From: Phaeosaccion multiseriatum
Taxonomy: Eukaryota; Ochrophyta, other classes
DNA length: 64,000 nucleotides
Reading direction: 5' to 3'
Assembly: GCA_965112735.1 (NCBI GenBank)
Contig: OZ218956.1
Location: 2,790,001 to 2,854,000, forward strand
Both the position numbers and the translations under genes were made by a program. The notes under the pieces were generated by a model. The model had not been told where the DNA came from. It saw only the letters and a program-made list of their open reading frames with translations, and made no database searches. Every line of letters starts with the position of its first letter. The stretch's first letter is position 1. Shown piece after piece: positions 22,962 to 33,728 of this stretch.

Positions 22962-25900
22962 CGCAATGGCGTCCTCCTCCTCCTCCTCCTCCTCCTCCAG
23001 CCGCGCCTCTTCCTCCGTTGGTGGTGGGCGGAAGGGCTCAATCTGAACCCCTCCTGCTTTCTCCAGGGCACTGCACATTTCCCGAATGAAGAAAGGGTTG
23101 CCTTCACAGTTGCTCACCACCACCTCCTTCAAAGAAGCGTCGAGGCTGTACACGCCGAGGCAGCTTGCAGCTAAGGCCGACGCGTCCTGCGACGATGCAT
23201 GTCATGAAAGTGCACATTTGGTGGTAGTGGTGGTGGTGTGTGGGGGGGGGGGGGCAGAGCAAAGGGATGAGGGATGAGGAGAGGGAAAGAAAGGCGGGAG
23301 GGAGGGAGGGAGAAGCAAGAAGCTCGCAAAAAGCACTTGTGGGGAGGAGGGCGACCCTTGCCCCCTCATTCCTTTCGATTTGGACTCTGACTGACTCAGC
23401 GCTCAACTCGTGGCCGTGGCAGAGCCAAACACACAAGGAAATAACAAAAACTAAACGAAAGGCGAAACGAAAGGCGAAACGAAAGGCGAAACGAAACGAA
23501 CACACGAAACGCACCTTCTCATTGAGCGTGGGAAGGCCAATCTTGCTCACCCCAGGCACGGCGAGGAGCTGCCTGTACCTCTGCCTGCCCCCTCCCTCCT
23601 TGTAGTACTGCTCTGGTCGGCAGGACAGTACGAAGCTCACCCCCTCTGCGCGCAACGCAGGCGCCCGCTCCCATATGTCAATGAGCACTCGCAAAGACGT
23701 GGCGTCGGTGTAGTGAAGCCCGTCAATGGCCACCACAAGCCCTTTCCTCTTGCCCCGGGTCGGGTCCGCCTTGGCCCCAGAGCGCAACAGCCCCACACAG
23801 AGCTGCCGCAACAGACGGTTCTTCTCCTGAGGGGGCAAGTTGTAAAAGGGCTTGGCACAGTCCTTGGGAGCTCCCTTGAGGCCCACCCCCAATTGCACAG
23901 ACAGGATGGGCAGGACGTTGCTAATGTCGTCGGATAAGAGTGCCTTTACCGCCGCAAAGTCGTAGCTCTTAGGTCCGTCTGGGGTGTGTGTATGTGTGTG
24001 TATGTGTGTGTGTGTGTGGGTGTGTGGGTGTGTGTGGGTGTGTGTGGGTGTGTGTGGGTGTGTGTGGGTGTGTGTGTGTGGGTGGGTGGATGTAAGGAGC
24101 GTGTTGGTGTAAGGGCCGTGTGGCGAGAGGAGGGAGGGGAAAACAGAAGAGGGGCCGTGAGTGGTGTCGTGCTGAGGTATAACTGAAGTAGTAGGCGGGT
24201 ACTACTGGAGAGCAGAGAGCAGACGGTGCGAGTGAGCGAGAGAGTCCTAGATTGGGGCAGGAAGGGGCCAGCTCCAAAATCATGTCTACTCATCGCTCTC
24301 TTGTAAGCTAAAAACCCCACGCGCACCATCAAACTGCCCTTCCTTCACGCCGTCCTGGGCCACGCTACTCAAAACACGCAAGCAACAGAGTTTATCCTCT
24401 TTGCTTATCTGTGTGTGTGTCCCTCCCCCCGCCCCAGAATGATATCCTTCACTTGCACCCCCTCGCCCCCCTGACCTTCTCCACAGCCCCACCCCAACCC
24501 GTCCCGGTACCTGTCGTGCTTCGAACCAACCAACCAACCAACCAACAGACCAATCAACCAATCAATCAACCTACCAACCAGCCAACCAACCAACCAACCT
24601 GCGGAGGCGGGTACATCAAGGAGCTCATCAATGATGTGTGTGACGAGCTGCTCCACCAATTGCAAGGGTTGCATACTGTCGGTGGAGTCGCAGATGAGCC
24701 GCACCAGCCCACACCTGCCCCTGCTTCCACTTCCGCTTTGGTGCGGCGTCTTCTCCTTGTTCTTCTCCCCCTGCTGCTGCGCTACCACGGGCAAGTCTCC
24801 TCCTCCCTCGCCGCTATCGTCTCTGGTATCACTACCACCAACACCACCACCACCATCGTGAGGGAGAGCAGTAGCCCCGGCATCAGCCGCAGCATCAGCC
24901 GCAGTAGCACCAGCAGACGCACTACTCTCCACCCCGACTGACGAGTCGGCCCCACCACCACCACCACCGACAGCAGCAGCACCACCGGCAGCGGGGGTAG
25001 CAGGAGGCCCATCGGCAGCCGCCTTGCTCGCCTCCGCCTCCACAGAGGAGGAGGAGCAAAAGCCGCCCTTCTGCAGGAAGCTGTCCGCCGCCGCGAGCAT
25101 GAGCGCCGTCTTGCCCATACCCGCGTCAGCCTCAATGACCACCGTCCTCCCCTTGCCCTGGGCAGCCCCCTCCATCACGCGCCGTACCTCCACGAGTTGG
25201 TTACGCCTCCCCACGAGCACGTTGCCGCCATCTGCACCGCCCGCGCTGTCGCCGTCGCCGTCACCTCCCAAGCCCTCCTCCCCCTCCTCCTCCTCCCCCG
25301 GGTGCAACCCCATCGCCGACCTATGCAGTCTGCGCTCTGCCTTGAAGATGCGAATGTCCTCTGATTTCCCCTTGGGACGAATGACCCCGACTGGCTGCAC
25401 CTTGACTAGACCCCCCTTGCCAGAGGTGCTCACGAGAGAGCGAACGGCGTTGGAGTCCGCAAGCACCCCGATTCCCTCTCCGTGTGCGTGTGCGGCGAGA
25501 CGAGCGGCGAGGTTAACCGTGTCCCCGACGAGCGCATACTCGCATCGCACTGTGCTGAGGCCCAGAAGGGAGATGCACACCTGAGGTGGGGTGGGGTGGG
25601 GTGAGGTGGGGTCGGGGGGGAGGGGGTGTAGCGGTGGTGGTGCGCGACCAAGACGGCAGGGGTGTGAAGGTGGACGTGAAGATGGAGGTGAAGATGGAGG
25701 TGGAGGTGGAGATGAGGGCAGGGATGGGGAGGGGGGAAAGAAGACAAGACTCTCAATCAGCTCCAGTCTCAGCATTTCAGAGACTCTAACAGACTCTCTC
25801 TAGTGTCTTGGTACTGCACGCCAGTGCTGGGCACGTCAGTGGAGAACCAACCTGTCCCGCAGCCACGCCGATGCCGGCAAGGTGGTCCCTCTTTTTGAGC

Positions 25901-27937
25901 TGGTGGTGGATCTCAGTTGCGGCCTGGAGCGCCTTCTCATTGTTGTTCTCAAAGCTGCACCCCGGGGTTCCGAAGGCGAAGATCAAGCTCAACCCCTTCT
26001 CGTCCATCATTACCTTTGGGTCGGGAGAGAAGAGAGGAGAGGAAGAGAGGAGAGAGAGAGAAACGGAGGAGAGAGAGAGAAAGAGAGAAAAGAGAGGAAG
26101 AGAGAAGAGAGAGGGGAAGAGAGAAGAGAGAGAGGAAGAGAGAAGAGAGAGGAAGAGAGAAGAGAGAGAGGAAGAGAGAAGAGAGAAGAGAGAGAGGAAG
26201 AGAGAAGAGAGAGAGGAAGAGAGAAGAGAGAGGGGAAGAGAGAAGAGAGAGGGGAAGAGAGAAGAGAGAGAGGAAGAGAGGAGAGAGAGAAACGGAGGAG
26301 AGAGAGAGAAAGAGAGGAGAGAGAGAGGAAGAGAGAAGAGAGAGAGGAAGAGAGAAGAGAGGGGAAGAGAGAAGAGAGAGAGGAAGAGAGAAGAGAGAGA
26401 GGAAGAGAGGAGAGAGAGAAACGGAGGAGAGAGAGAGGGGAAGAGAGGAAAAAAGAGGAGGAGGGGAGAGAGAGGAGGAAGACAGGAGAGTGACGGAGAC
26501 GGAGACGGAAGCCAAGCCACGGAAGCCACAGAGTCACAGAGTCAGGAGGACATGAATGGGGGCCGGGTGCACTATCGGCTTCCGACAAGGAGGGACGGAG
26601 GGAGGGAGGGTGTTGCCCCACATGTCCATCACACAGTGCCATCGCCCCCCATCCAGTGCCATCGCCCCCCATCCAGTGCCATCGCCCCCCATCCAGTGCC
26701 ATCGCCCATCGCCCATTCCGCCCAGGCAGAGGACCGCGTAACTACCGCACCTTGTTGATGAAGCCCTTCTTGCGCAGCACCACCCGTGCCGCCAGCTCCA
26801 CCGCCCTTGCCACCGCGTCCACCTGGTCTGTCATACACGGCTTTCTTCCGCCCCCGCCTCCTCCCCCTCCCCGTCCACCCCCTCCTTCTTGCCCCGCTCT
26901 CTCCTCCTCCCCCTCGTCCGCCTGTCCTCCTCCGTCCTCGCGTGAGTCATGCTGCCCCTGCTGCTCCCCCTTCGCGACGCCCCCCCCCCCCCCGCCGCCT
27001 TTGCTGACGAGAGTGCTCAACTGCTGCGGCACGCTGTTTCCCCTCACCATCCCTAACCGCATTCCCTGACTGATGCCCATGGCAGCATCTTGGAGCGTCA
27101 GAGTGTGTGAGGAGCTCACCACTCCTCCTCCGCCGGTGCCGGTGTGTCGCGCGTGCAGGGCCCAAGAGGCCTCCCTTGCGAGCCCCCCGGTGGTGCCGTA
27201 ACCGTCGTAACCGTCACAGTCTTCTTCCCCGTCTTCCTCTTGTGAAGGGAGAGCCTAATGTTAGTGGAGGGGGGGGGGGGTCCGTGTGTGTGTGTGCGTA
27301 GATTCGGTATGAGAGGGGGCTTGCGGACAGAACAGTGTCAAGTGCATGAGCGCACGGACGACCATTAGGTGCCATCGAAGACTGCCGTACAACCAACTTG
27401 CATACAGAGCACCAATCGACCAACAGACAGACCTGGTCGTTGAGGTGCCCAATATCGAACTTGACAAAGGCCACTGCAGCCGGGCGCAGCTCTCCCAGCC
27501 ATGATACCTGAGCACACACCAGACGGCAAAGAAGGGAGTGGGAGAGGATAAGAGGGGAGGAGAGGAGGGGTGGGGGAGGGGGATCGTGGAGCATGAGCAT
27601 TCCAAGGCAGGCAAGGCGTTTGAGCCGAAGCACAGCACACGGCCTGGCTTGGCGACGTCGACTCCGCTCGGGAGAAGGAAATACAACAGCCATACCTGGG
27701 CGTTCTTGAAGCTACTGCTGCCGCTCAAGCTACTGACGCCCTTAAATAGGGGCCAGGGCCTCGTGAAGGAAGAGGAAGGTCCATTGCTCGCGCCCTCCCC
27801 CCCCTCGTCATCGCTTCCCTCCAGCCTCCGCTTCGCCTCCTGCACTACATCATTATCCGCTGCAGCCGTTGCCGTTGCAGCAGCACCCCCACCACTTCTG
27901 CCAACACTCCCACCACCACCACCACCACCACCACCAC

Positions 27938-27977
<40 letters not shown>

Positions 27978-28117
27978 TGGGTCTGAGGAAGGAGAGTAGA
28001 TGTCGTCCCAGTCATCGAGCGAGCCCTCATCCTCCCCCTCTCCAATGTTGTCCAGTCGGAGAAGGCTCCTCCCCTTCCCTCCCAGTCCCATGGCCCCGCC
28101 GCCGCCGCCGCCCCCCC

Positions 28118-28155
<38 letters not shown>

Positions 28156-30599
28156 TGCTGCTGTCCCTGTTGCACCACTAGTCCATGCTTAAATCTCTCA
28201 GCAAAAGAGTCCGGAATGTAACGCAAAAAGGCCTCTGCCAGCAGCTTGTAGTCATCCTCCCCAAACGACGGGTCCTCCAGGAGTGGCGCCAGCTCAATCT
28301 CCTTCTTGAGCCCCGACGAGGGGGCTCCCAATCCACCCCCGAGGGATGTCCCCCCTACTACTGATCCCATGGTGACCCTACCTTGCTCCGCCTCCACTTG
28401 GAGAGAGTCGGGAAGGCTATTCGGGGCTTCCAGGCGCACGCAGCCGTCGGAGAGTTTCTCGCCCCACTCTCTGTTGAAGTTGGGAGGTGTGTTCGAGGTC
28501 GAGTAAGGCAGCAGCAGCAGCAGCAGCCGCCGCCAACAGGAGGGGGAGCAGGAGGAGGAGGAGGAGGAGTAGGGAGGGAGGGAGGGATCGAGGGTTAGGC
28601 GGGGTAGATGGGAGGATGGATGGTGCACACACACACAGAGAGACAGAGAGAAAGAGACAGGCGGCGTAGGTATTGGAAGGAGAGCCAAGGCTGGAGGGGA
28701 ACAAAAAGTACTTTTGGGGGGGGGGGGTACTTTTGCTTCTGTGTTTCGTCACAGCACCGCACCCCAATCGCCACTGTACTCACCCCGCCCCACACAGATT
28801 GGCCGCCTCCCTGCTGAGCACGCAGTCCTTCTTGAGGCTCTTGTCGTGCGCCACCGCCAGCTGCGTGATGACGGGCCCACACACAAAGTGCCATCGCTTG
28901 GTGCAGTAAGAAGCGACGGTGTTGACACGTTGCCCGGCCATACCGGGCCCTTCCTTGCCTCCCCCTCCCCATGTAGTGCCGACTTCCACGGCGGTAGGAT
29001 TTCCCGCACCGATGGAGCCGTGCAATGTGAGTTTGAGGTCGATGCTCTCGCCGAACTTCTTCTGCTGCACGCTGTAAGGGGAGTGATCCTGCAGCATGGC
29101 GCGGGCGCAGTCCACGGCCACATGGGTAGCGAAAGCGATGCCCCTGGCCTCACACGCCCGGCACTCGCCGCAGCCTTCCAACAAGTGGTGTACATCAAAA
29201 CCAAAGTCGGCCCTCTCGGGGTGGCAGCAGGGTTCGTAATTGAGCAGCCGGTGGCCGTGTTTGGATTCACAGATGGCCGCAAAGACTCGCCCGCACCACT
29301 CATTCCTGGCAAGCTCCGCTACCGAAAAACTGACGAGCAAAGCGTCGCCGGCGAAGCACTCTACGTCCCCCCCTCGGTTGTAAATCTCCCCCAGCAGGTT
29401 TCCAAAGTATGAGTTGATAATGTTCCAAAACGCCTCAATACCGCTGTCCCCGAAGCGGGCGAACTTCTCCATGCTGGAGGTGAAGCCGCTCACATCCACA
29501 AACAGCACCGCCGCCGCCCCGGGGAACATGTGCACCCTCCCCTTTATCTTGCCGCCCTGCATCGGTCCCTGCCCCTGCCCTGGCCCTTGCATCTGCTGCG
29601 ATTGCTGCTGCATGACCAACTGCTGCTGTTGCCTGTGAAAGGCGTTCATAGGTGCTCCCCCCGGCATCAGTCCAGGCGTGGCACTCGGCCCCGCCCCCGT
29701 GCCGAGGGCAGCCGTGGAGCCAGCACAGGAAGACCTCACTGATGACCGTGCCGACACGGAGTCCTCCCCCCCCCCCGGCGACTCAGCGCGCGTAGGCGTC
29801 GAAGCGAAGCCTCCCACCCTTCCTGTCGTACTGGAGCTGGACAGGCCTGCTGTATGAGGAGGATGAAGAGAAGCGGTGTGGAAAAAGAGGAACCCATCAG
29901 TGAAAGGAAGTTGTGACAGAAGTTTTGGGGTGCGGGGCAAGGCTAGACACAATTTCGTTTTTTTAGTTTTAGTTTGCAGTCCCACATAGAGGAGTTCAGC
30001 CACTTGGAATGGTTTGCTTCCCTCTCTCTCTCTCTCTCTTGCACACCCCGCCTGCATCTGTATCCACATAGAAAGCTTACCGGCGTCATCGCCTGCCGTG
30101 GCAACAGCAGCAGCCCCTGCGGGCAGCTCAAAGCCATTTGCGCTGAGCAGTCTTGATACGACCCTCCTGGGCATGCACGCCGCGAGGCACTGCAGAGCGA
30201 TGGAGGGGGCCGTGAGCTCGAAGGTGAGGCTGAAGTCCTCTGCCCGGCTGCGGAGGGACGGCCTCATGCTGCGTGTCCTGTCCAAGCCGTGCGGTGCAGT
30301 GGCGCCGGTGGTGGCGGAGGAGGGGGAGGTGGAGGAGGCTGGCTCGAGCAGAGGGGCTGCAAGGCTCCGACGCTGTTGCGGAAGGCCCTCCGAGTCATCT
30401 TGATGTGGGGGCAAGAAGGGACGGGGCATTGGCGTTTGGAGTGTTCGCAGAGGGAGTGGGCAGGAACGTTTGGAGTGTTCGCAGAGGGAGTGAGCAGGAA
30501 CGACCGGAGGTGAGTCAGGGGAGCAGAAGAGCCTGTATATCCCCAGATTAGATCCCTGCTGCCCTCTTCACGTACGTACACACACGCGAGACACGCACA

Positions 30600-30673
<74 letters not shown>

Positions 30674-31251
30674 GTGCTGGGCGCCCCCGGAATGGTCAAC
30701 CCGCTGGAAATCTCCTGCTGGCTCACAGACCTCTCGATGCCGCGGGAGAGCTTCTTCAGCTTGCGGATCCGCTTGGTCGCCCAATGCGTCTTGGCCGGCT
30801 GAGCCGAAGAAGGATAGCCTGGTGCGGACTCTGACTGCCGCCGACTGAAAGCAGAGGAGAGGAAAGGGTCTTCCGGCCCGGCGACAGCAGCAGCACCAGT
30901 GGAATAAGATACTGTGGCCACCGTCGCCCGAGGGAACAGTCCGCCTGACATTCTATTCCCGTCCCCAGAGCCTGGTCCTGGTCCTGGTCCACCGCCACCC
31001 CCCCCCTCACCCTCCTTGGTCTCGCCGGCATTGATGGCGGCACCGCCATTATCCACCCTCACCACACCCGAGACGACGCCCTCCGATGACCCCAGAATGT
31101 CCCCTGTCGTGGACCTCCTTTCCTTCTTTCCGGTGGCATCCTTGACAACCGATGTGGATGACGACGCGATTCTTGACATCCTCCCCCCCGAGGCCTCTGG
31201 CACGTTGCTGGCATCATGTCCCTGAGCCTCTTTCGAATGTGCGCAACCCAT
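14387..31251 (-). CDS. ADCY10-like: soluble-type adenylyl cyclase with P-loop NTPase, 16 exons
   Basis: Exons on the minus strand: 31251-30672, 30398-30081, 29849-28784, 28470-27696, 27507-27433, 27254-26751, 26013-25852, 25580-24599, 23978-23515, 23186-22212, 21956-21676, a small exon near 21570-21515 (frame unsettled), 21373-21088, 20966-20658, 18142-14733, 14495-14387. About 3,450 residues, against roughly 1,600 in animal ADCY10. Order: N-terminus MGCAHSK, a myristoylation/palmitoylation signature; C1 cyclase (LFVDVSGFT and CFAGDALL, both metal Asp kept); C2 cyclase (SWLGELRP, DEKGLSLIFAFGTPG, EYALVGDTVNLAARL); Walker A (EADAGMGKTAL); Walker B (LVVAIDGLHYTD); GNPFFIREM; then a helical region and a 1,137-codon exon rich in Glu, Gly and Ser. 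It should make cAMP from ATP. Substitutions at adenine-recognition positions are covered in the findings. The last exon is the least certain. Confidence 0.88.
18484..20566. repeat. 49-bp minisatellite, about 42 copies
   Basis: Head-to-tail 49-base units (start CATGGCCTTGCTTCTCCACC, end TCTGTCTGA) fill most of intron 20657-18143 of the cyclase gene. Register is exact: for example, units at 18603 and 20220 are 33 periods apart. Copies are almost identical apart from one G/C site (CATGGCC or CATCGCC), whose two forms occur in blocks. Confidence 0.95.
22902..22945 (-). repeat. dispersed exonic motif, copy 4
   Basis: On the minus strand GAGCAGCTGGTGATACAGCA, flanked by CAG repeats upstream and a CAGG-rich stretch downstream, in the exon 22212-23186 of the cyclase gene. 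Read as GAAGDTAAVPG. Confidence 0.8.
23982..24086. repeat. (GTGTGGGT)n array at a splice acceptor of the cyclase gene
   Basis: Plus-strand GT/GGGT repeats; on the transcribed minus strand this is a CA/CCCA tract just before the acceptor at 23979-23980. Confidence 0.85.
24520..24600. repeat. (CCAA)n array at a splice donor of the cyclase gene
   Basis: On the minus strand the intron starts GTTGGTTGGTTGG immediately after exon 24599-25580, a tetranucleotide matching the donor bases. Confidence 0.9.
26030..26480. repeat. purine-rich (GAGAGAGGAA)n satellite, intronic
   Basis: About 450 bases of GAGAGA/GGAAGA units in the intron 26750-26014 of the cyclase gene. On the sense strand it is a pure CT tract leading to the acceptor at 26014. 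Confidence 0.9.
26639..26716. repeat. 20-bp tandem repeat, about 4 copies
   Basis: Unit CCATCGCCCCCCATCCAGTG, in the intron next to exon 26751-27254. Confidence 0.88.
29597..29635 (-). repeat. dispersed exonic motif, copy 5
   Basis: On the minus strand CAGCAGTTGGTCATGCAGCA, flanked by CAA/CAG triplets, just N-terminal to the C1 cyclase domain. Read as QQQLVMQQQ. Two changes. A weaker relative (GTGGTGCAACAGGGACAGCA, read LVVQQGQ) lies at about 28165-28190. Confidence 0.75.
30609..30671. repeat. (CA)n microsatellite at a splice donor of the cyclase gene
   Basis: Uninterrupted CA dinucleotides. Read on the minus strand the intron begins GTGTGTGTGT with no gap after the first exon (30672-31251). 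Confidence 0.92.
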
Positions 31252-31591
31252 CTCCCTGGCCTCCTCTCCTGCTCTCCTCCTGCTGCTGCTGCCCCTGCGC
31301 TACCAGGAGGGCTCTTCCCGGGTGGATTGGGCTGTCCCACGGGCGCAAGTTCCTATCCTCTTCCTCTTCCCCTTTCCCTTCCTCTTCCAACCCGTCCACC
31401 CGCCTCTTTCATTCGATACAGTCATTCCCCATTGCAACAAAGAGGAGGGCTCTTCCTGCCGGGGGATGGCTTTTTCCGGACTCAAGTAGAAAGGCCTTTG
31501 GGGGAGTCGCGGAATCACAGGGGCAGATGGGGCAACGATTTTTCTCCTTTTTCCTCTGTCTCCTCGATCTCTCCCTCCCCCTCTTATTCTC

Positions 31592-31626
<35 letters not shown>

Positions 31627-31627
31627 A
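31252..31627. promoter_or_regulatory. shared upstream region of divergent cyclase and P4H genes
   Basis: The 376 bases between two divergent start codons must hold the 5' UTRs and promoters of both genes. It ends in a (TC)n run at about 31590-31625 just before the P4H ATG. I see no convincing TATA box. The promoter role is inferred from gene orientation only. Confidence 0.4.
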
Positions 31628-33646
31628 ATGCTTGGAGGAGGCCCCTTCTTCAGCGTCCTCGTCCTACTGTGTCAGACGAATGGCTCGGATGCTTTCCCTT
31701 TGAAGGCCTATGGAGCCCATGGCCGAGTAGGCAGAGGGAGAGCAGGCGATGAAGGAAGAGGAGGAGGAGGAGGAGGAGGAGGAGGGGGACGAGGAGGAGG
31801 AGAAGGGGAGGGCAGGGCGCGAGGCGGAGGAGGAACAATAGCAGCAGCAGCAGCAGCAGGAGGAGGAGGAGGAGTAGCCGCAGGAGAAGCAGCCGCTTCA
31901 GTAGCCGCTGCTGGAAGTGCAGGAGGAGAAGGCACTGCACTGTCACCCGACCCCTCCTCGCTGAGCTTCTACCAGACCTTCGGCAGTCGGGGCGCCACGA
32001 TCCTCAGCAAAGATCCACTTATTGTCCACATCAGAGGCTTTCTCAGCGAGGTTTCATGTAAGCAACTCATTAAGAGTGCCGAGCAGAGGGGGATGGAGGC
32101 GTCGACGGTGGTGGACGACATTGAGCAGGCAAGTCTATCTCTGAATGTCATGGGAGAGACTATCCGCTGGAGCCCCAAAACCCCCTCCACTCGCTCTCCC
32201 TCTCTCTCTCGCTCTCTCGCTCTCTCCTCATTCACTCGCTCTCTCTCTCTGTCTCTCTCCTCACTCACTCTCTCTCTCCCGTCTCCAACATGCAACCCCG
32301 CAGTGGGAGGGCAGGAGCAGCGCGACCTGCTGGCTGAAAGACGGCGGGGGAGGTGAGGAGGCTGACGGGGGGGCGGCCACCGCAGCGGTGATTGTGGCGC
32401 TGGACGAGAAGATCGCGCGACTGACCCGGCTTCCTCCCAGCCACCAAGAGAGCTGCCAGGTCATTCGGTATGGAGAGGGGCAGTCCTACGAAGAGGTGGG
32501 TCAGGGTACAGAGCAAATACGCCCCAGCGGCCCGGAACCGGCAACACGTCTCTGTCGCTCTCCGAGTCTTGTCAAAGAGCAACGACAACGAATTGATAGG
32601 CTTGCGTCCGCCATGTTGCTTCGGGTCTGGTGTGACTGACTGACTCACTGACATATGAGTATACGCATCCACCCACCCCCCGTCCTTCGATAGCACACGG
32701 ACCACCTCGACAGTTTCAACGAGTACGCCTGCGGAGGGAGGCTCTGCACGTGCCTCGTCTATCTCAGTTGAGTGCAACAACCTTATTAAACCTTATTAAA
32801 TCCCAGTCCTTGGGGCTCAGTCGCCTCTCCCAAGCTTCCTTCCGCCCCCAATGGCAACAACGCAACAACGTAGTTGAAGCTAGAACTGGGGGGGCGCTTT
32901 GAGGGAATGCTCACACGGAGCTGCCTCTCCTTTCCTCCCTCCCCTCTGTATCCTCTTCTCGGTGCATCCGCCCCGCTCCTGCAGACAGGTGAGAAGATAT
33001 GGAGAAGCGTGTGTGTGGGGATAGGCTTATGATTATATACGCGTATACCCCCCATGCCTCCCTTTCTTGTCCTTGCTTAACTTTTCTCCATTCGTCGCCC
33101 CTCTTCTCCTCCTCCTCTCCTCCTCCTCTCCTCCTCCTCCTCCTCCTCCTCCAACACCTCTGTTGTAACCGTAACCCTTCCTTCTCCCCAGCGGAGGGGG
33201 CTGTGACTTCTCAGGCGGTACGACTGCCTTTCCCCTGCTCCCCCACCAGCCCCCTGTGCCGATGGCTGGCGACGCCTTGTTTTGGTACAACGTCAAGCTG
33301 CCAGTGCAAGACCCGTCCTCCATGTCGGTGGAGCCGAGAAGCCTACACACGGGCACCCCAGTAAGCACGGGCATTAAGGTAGGGGGACCGGACTCATCCA
33401 CCTTGACATCATTTTCTAGTTTTGCTTCAATTCCCTTCCTTGCTTCTGCCGAAATGACCCACGCAACCCTTACCTCACTGCCTCACTACCTCACTGCCTC
33501 ACTGCCTCACTGCCCAGTACGCGTGCAACAAGTGGACGCACCCTTTGCCGTTCAAGACCGCACTACAGCCGCGGCCGGAGGCGGCACCGCAAGGCGAAGG
33601 ACAAGGCGAAGTCGAAGCCGAAGTCGAGGACGACGAAGGAGGATGA
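31628..33646 (+). CDS. P4H: prolyl 4-hydroxylase, 2-oxoglutarate/Fe(II)-dependent, secretory
   Basis: Exons 31628-32128, 32304-32495, 32694-32766, 32985-32988, 33192-33378, 33518-33646; 361 residues. The N-terminus has a hydrophobic signal-like stretch (FFSVLVLLC), then a Gly/Ala low-complexity region. The catalytic domain starts at DPLIVHIRGFLSEVSC and runs through the RSSATCWL strand and RYGEGQSYEE. The iron ligands are His and Asp of HTDH and the distal His of SLHTGTPV, followed by the 2-oxoglutarate Lys in TGIK. GGTTAFP and GDALFW match family motifs. The enzyme hydroxylates proline in secreted proteins such as Pro-rich wall glycoproteins; the neighbouring protein at 37355 is a plausible but unproven substrate. 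The intron at 32129 starts with GC (CAG|GCAAGT), and the fourth exon is only 4 nt. The C-terminus is acidic. Confidence 0.9.
32985..32988 (+). other. 4-nt microexon of the P4H gene
   Basis: The sequence is CTGCAG|ACAG|GTGAGA. The preceding exon ends in phase 1 and the following one needs phase 2; inserting ACAG reconciles them. It also creates Asn in VYLN-SGGGCDFSGGT, matching the conserved YLN before the GGxT motif of prolyl 4-hydroxylases. Confidence 0.7.
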
Positions 33647-33728
33647 TGAGACGAGACTCAACCGTTCAGGCTGAACCGGGGGGTGGATGATGAGACGAGA
33701 CTCAACCGTTCAGGCTGAACCGGGGGGT
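33641..33728 (+). repeat. 44-bp tandem duplication spanning the P4H stop codon
   Basis: Two adjacent identical 44-base units, starting GGATGATGAGACG at 33641 and 33685. The first copy contains the stop codon and the second lies in the 3' UTR. Each unit holds an imperfect palindrome (ACCGTTCAGG..CTGAACCGG). Confidence 0.85.

Noticed and set aside
25786-26702. Long Arg/Glu and Ser/Leu ORFs
   Set aside because: Frames of the purine-rich satellite. Only 25852-26013 on the minus strand is coding (C2 cyclase strand).
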